This document shows positions 60,900-64,000 of a stretch of DNA of 64,000 bases, in pieces. This stretch comes from Henriciella sp. (GTDB lineage: Bacteria; Pseudomonadota; Alphaproteobacteria; Caulobacterales; Hyphomonadaceae), in contig JAQWGO010000050.1 of NCBI GenBank assembly GCA_029238175.1, positions 1 through 64,000 of the forward strand, given 5' to 3'. The notes beneath the pieces were generated by a model that did no database searches, had not been told where the DNA came from, and worked only from the letters and a program-made list of their open reading frames with translations. A program made the position numbers and the translations under genes. The first letter of the stretch is position 1. Each line of letters opens with the position of its first letter.

Positions 60900-61774
60900 C
60901 GCGTCGGGACCGGCGCATCGCCGCGATAGTCGTAGAAGCCGCGGCCACATTTTTTGCCAACCCATCCAGCTTCAACATATTTAACAAGAAGCGGGCAAGG
61001 ACGATATTTAGTGTCGGCTAAGCCATCGTGCAGAACCTGCATAATAGAGAGACACGTATCTAGACCAATAAAGTCCGCCAGCTCTAGCGGACCCATCGGA
61101 TGGTTCGCACCCAGCTTCATTGCCGTATCAATACTTTCCACCGTCCCGACGCCTTCATAGAGTGCGTAGACAGCTTCATTGATCATGGGGACCAGAACAC
61201 GGTTCACGATAAAGGCGGGGTAGTCTTCGGCGTTGATCGTCGTCTTTCCGATACGTTCGGCAAACCCTATTGCAGCCTGATAGGTCGCGTCATCTGTCGC
61301 CAAGCCACGGATGATCTCCATCAGCTTCATCAACGGCACCGGGTTCATAAAGTGAAGACCGATAAAACGCTCTGGGCGATCAGTTGTCGAAGCTAGTCTT
61401 GTGACAGAAATAGACGAGGTATTGGTCGCCAGAATAGCGTGCGCAGGGACGACTTTGCAAAGCCCCGCAAAGATTTTCTCTTTGATTTCACGGTTTTCGG
61501 TTGCGGCCTCAATCGCCAAGTCAACCACATCAAATCTCGCGGAATCCGTCGACGTTTGAATGCGGGCTTGAGCAGCCTTCATCTCATCTACGCTGATCAT
61601 GTCACGTGAGACCTGACGCGTCATGTTCTTCTCGATCGTGGCAATGCCTTTATCAAGAGCATCCTGAGAGATATCGTTCATGAGGACATCATAACCGGCC
61701 AGCGCACATACATGCGCAATACCATTGCCCATCTGACCCGCGCCAACGACGCCTATCGTTTTTATATCGGTCAA
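60896..61774 (-). CDS. 3-hydroxybutyryl-CoA dehydrogenase
   Basis: IGVVGAGQMGNGIAHVCALAGYDV; GLHFMNPVPLMKLMEIIRG. Confidence 0.94.
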   Translation of the reverse strand: MTDIKTIGVVGAGQMGNGIAHVCALAGYDVLMNDISQDALDKGIATIEKNMTRQVSRDMISVDEMKAAQARIQTSTDSARFDVVDLAIEAATENREIKEKIFAGLCKVVPAHAILATNTSSISVTRLASTTDRPERFIGLHFMNPVPLMKLMEIIRGLATDDATYQAAIGFAERIGKTTINAEDYPAFIVNRVLVPMINEAVYALYEGVGTVESIDTAMKLGANHPMGPLELADFIGLDTCLSIMQVLHDGLADTKYRPCPLLVKYVEAGWVGKKCGRGFYDYRGDAPVPTR

Positions 61775-61899
61775 ACCACGCTCCTACGAGAACATTATTT
61801 CTACGTCATCTAGCTCGCTTGCGCAGTGCAGCAAAGCAAGCCCCATGAGGCCTTTGAAACAAACACAAGCATTCGGTGTCACCTAAGGGCAACAGAGAC

Positions 61900-63120
61900 T
61901 TACGCCATTGCGCGCTTGATCTCATCAACCAAATCCAAACGCTCCCAGCTGAAACCGCCATCAGCCTCAGGGTCACGGCCAAAGTGGCCGTACGCCGCTG
62001 TGCGCGCATAGATTGGCTGGTTGAGACCGAGCGTTGTGCGGATGCCGCGCGGACTGAGGTCCATAACCTGCATCAACACATCTTCTAACTTCCGCTCATC
62101 CACGTCACCTGTATCATGCAGATTCACATTGATGGACAAAGGCTGCGCCACGCCAATCGCGTAGCTGACTTGAAGCGTACAGCGCTCTGCCAAACCAGCA
62201 GCAACAACGTTTTTCGCCAGATAACGGCTGGCATAGGCCGCTGAACGGTCAACCTTCGTTGGATCCTTGCCACTAAACGCGCCGCCGCCATGAGGCGCAG
62301 CGCCGCCATAAGTATCAACGATGATCTTACGACCCGTCAGGCCCGCATCACCATCGGGACCGCCGATTACGAACTTGCCTGTTGGGTTGACGTAGAATTT
62401 TTCTTCTGCTGGGAACCAACCTTCAGGCAGCACTGATTGCACAACCGGACGCACCAGCTCGCGAATGTCATGCGCGCTCAAGCCATCTACATGCTGAGTG
62501 GAAACAACGACTGTGTCCACATCAACTGGTTTTCCATTTGAATAGAGCAATGTCACTTGGCTTTTGGCATCCGGCAGGAATTCAGAGCGCTCACCCGAAT
62601 GACGAAGCTCAGCCATACGCTTTAGGATCTGGTGCGAATATACCAGCGTCGCAGGCATAAGCTCAGGTGTCTCAGAGCTCGCATAACCGAACATAATGCC
62701 TTGGTCGCCAGCCCCTTCTTCGGTGAAGGTCCCGGTTCCAGCATCTACGCCTGCTGCAATGTCAACTGATTGCTCGTGAAGCCAGTTCTCGAGCTTCAGG
62801 TTCTTCCAATGGAAACCATCTTGCTCGTAACCAATATCTTTAACTGCGGCGCGGACAACTGCCTCAACCTGATCACGTGTGATTGTATCTGGGCCACGCA
62901 TCTCACCCAGCAATGCGACACGATTCGTTGTTGTCGCTGTTTCACAGGCAACACGCACTAAGGATGCGTCAAAGCCCGCCGCGATTGCCTCGCGGAAGTA
63001 TAGATCGACCACTTCATCAGAGATCCGATCACAGACCTTATCAGGGTGGCCTTCAGAAACGCTTTCGCTGGTGAACAGAAAATCGGATGGCGTCACGTGT
63101 GCGCTCCTTAAAATTATCAA
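61900..63120 (-). CDS. metK: S-adenosylmethionine synthetase
   Basis: [34 protein letters not shown]. Confidence 0.98.
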   Translation of the reverse strand: MIILRSAHVTPSDFLFTSESVSEGHPDKVCDRISDEVVDLYFREAIAAGFDASLVRVACETATTTNRVALLGEMRGPDTITRDQVEAVVRAAVKDIGYEQDGFHWKNLKLENWLHEQSVDIAAGVDAGTGTFTEEGAGDQGIMFGYASSETPELMPATLVYSHQILKRMAELRHSGERSEFLPDAKSQVTLLYSNGKPVDVDTVVVSTQHVDGLSAHDIRELVRPVVQSVLPEGWFPAEEKFYVNPTGKFVIGGPDGDAGLTGRKIIVDTYGGAAPHGGGAFSGKDPTKVDRSAAYASRYLAKNVVAAGLAERCTLQVSYAIGVAQPLSINVNLHDTGDVDERKLEDVLMQVMDLSPRGIRTTLGLNQPIYARTAAYGHFGRDPEADGGFSWERLDLVDEIKRAMA

Positions 63121-63161
63121 CTAAAAGGTGTTCTAGTCCGGACGTTCTTAAGGCAAAGGCC

Positions 63162-63587
63162 TTAACTGTCCGTGGATTTTTCAAATGATGCTGCAGCAGC
63201 CCTGATTGTATCAAGTAGAGAGCGCCGTAGAGAGGCGTCTCCGATCTTTTGGAACGCTGTCACCAGCTCCATCGCTTCGCCGTCAATCACGGGCAAGGAT
63301 GGCGGTGCATCAGCCTCATGCACAGTCATCATGGCTGGCACTGTTTCCAACAAATCATCAACGCCTTCATAGAAGTATGTGATCGGAACAGTTAGCGCAC
63401 TTGCCATCTCAAACAGGCGGCCCGCTGAAATGCGGTTCACGCCTTTTTCGTATTTTTGGACTTGCTGAAAAGTCAAGCCAAGCTCTTCACCCAGCTGCTC
63501 TTGAGTAAGCTTTAGCTCACGGCGGCGCCATCGTAGGCGCTGTCCGACGATGCGATCGATACCGCTTGGAACCTTATTCTCGGACAT
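63162..63587 (-). CDS. XRE-family HTH transcriptional regulator
   Basis: GQRLRWRRRELKLTQEQLGEELGLTFQQVQKYEKGVNRISAGRL. Confidence 0.92.
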   Translation of the reverse strand: MSENKVPSGIDRIVGQRLRWRRRELKLTQEQLGEELGLTFQQVQKYEKGVNRISAGRLFEMASALTVPITYFYEGVDDLLETVPAMMTVHEADAPPSLPVIDGEAMELVTAFQKIGDASLRRSLLDTIRAAAASFEKSTDS

Positions 63588-63621
63588 ACTCTACCCGCTT
63601 GTTGTGTTATTAGCGTTACGC

Positions 63622-64000
63622 TTAACGTCGCCAAGAGACAAAAGCTAGCCCTGCCATCAGGACAAGCGTGAGCCAATAAAATGTCTCACCAAACCTTTGA
63701 TACGGTGTTGATGTCAGTTTTGCAGGCAATCCGGCCCTTACCACAGAGGATCGCCATCCAGCAGGATCACCCGGCGCAGGGTTACCGCGAGCGACCTCAC
63801 GGCCATACCCGTCCACCATGGCCGTCATCCCGCGCGTGGCGACCCGGGCCATGGGCAAACCACTTTCGATGGCGCGGTATCGATTTTGAGCATAATGCTG
63901 TGCAGGGCCCAACCCGAATGGAGCTTGAAACCATGCATCATTCGATATCACAACAATCCACTCCGCCGCGTCGCGCTGCGGGCTGGCTTTGCGCACCATT
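63622..64000 (-). CDS. lnt: apolipoprotein N-acyltransferase, C-terminal part (truncated by window edge)
   Basis: ISNDAWFQAPFGLGPAQHYAQNRYRAIESGLPMARVATRGMTAMVDGYG. Confidence 0.92.
   Translation of the reverse strand, partial: MVRKASPQRDAAEWIVVISNDAWFQAPFGLGPAQHYAQNRYRAIESGLPMARVATRGMTAMVDGYGREVARGNPAPGDPAGWRSSVVRAGLPAKLTSTPYQRFGETFYWLTLVLMAGLAFVSWRR

Noticed and set aside
63148-63165. TTAAGGC-AAAG-GCCTTAA hairpin between the XRE gene and metK considered as SAM riboswitch/terminator
   Set aside because: The gap is only ~40 nt, with no SAM-II/SAM-V-like pseudoknot and no U-tract.

Overview
This 64 kb window looks chromosomal and alphaproteobacterial (Hyphomonadaceae/Caulobacterales-like; inferred from gene content only). 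It is gene-dense and mostly housekeeping: pheA, kdsB, serC-serA, secA, argJ, mutT, uvrD-type helicase, dnaJ, gltD/gltB, uppP, rpsO-pnp, folE, lepA, metK and the 3' part of lnt at the right edge. There are also catabolic/xenobiotic-type enzymes (P450, BVMO-like flavoprotein, epoxide hydrolase, Rieske oxygenase). I saw no rRNA, tRNA, CRISPR array, transposon or prophage. Two places look unusual. (1) At 37.84-39.42 kb, downstream of uppP, there is a tandem pair of paralogous proteins. Each has an N-terminal ribbon-helix-helix-like (RHH) domain, one TM/signal-like helix, and a different exported domain (EF-hands in the first, TonB-C-like in the second). Both have an in-frame internal Shine-Dalgarno + ATG exactly at the RHH/TM junction, and both are preceded by a near-identical promoter-like element (TGTCCsGACAC...GCGTmT). 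The second copy carries a 1-nt frameshift at a C5 run. (2) At 40.65-43.41 kb, a BlaI-type repressor and a BlaR1-type M56 protease form a pair in which the usual penicillin sensor is replaced by a Trp-rich/coiled-coil stalk plus a GIN/DUF2807-like beta-helix domain, with a BlaI-like operator upstream. Other observations include a GFA-family gene inserted in a gltD-GFA-gltB operon, a free-standing small membrane protein carrying the haem-copper oxidase GHPEV motif, SD-sequestering hairpins, a candidate serC leader motif, five convergent gene pairs sharing exactly 4 nt of stop codon, and a frameshifted MscS-like gene. All calls are from reading the sequence and translations; no database search was run.
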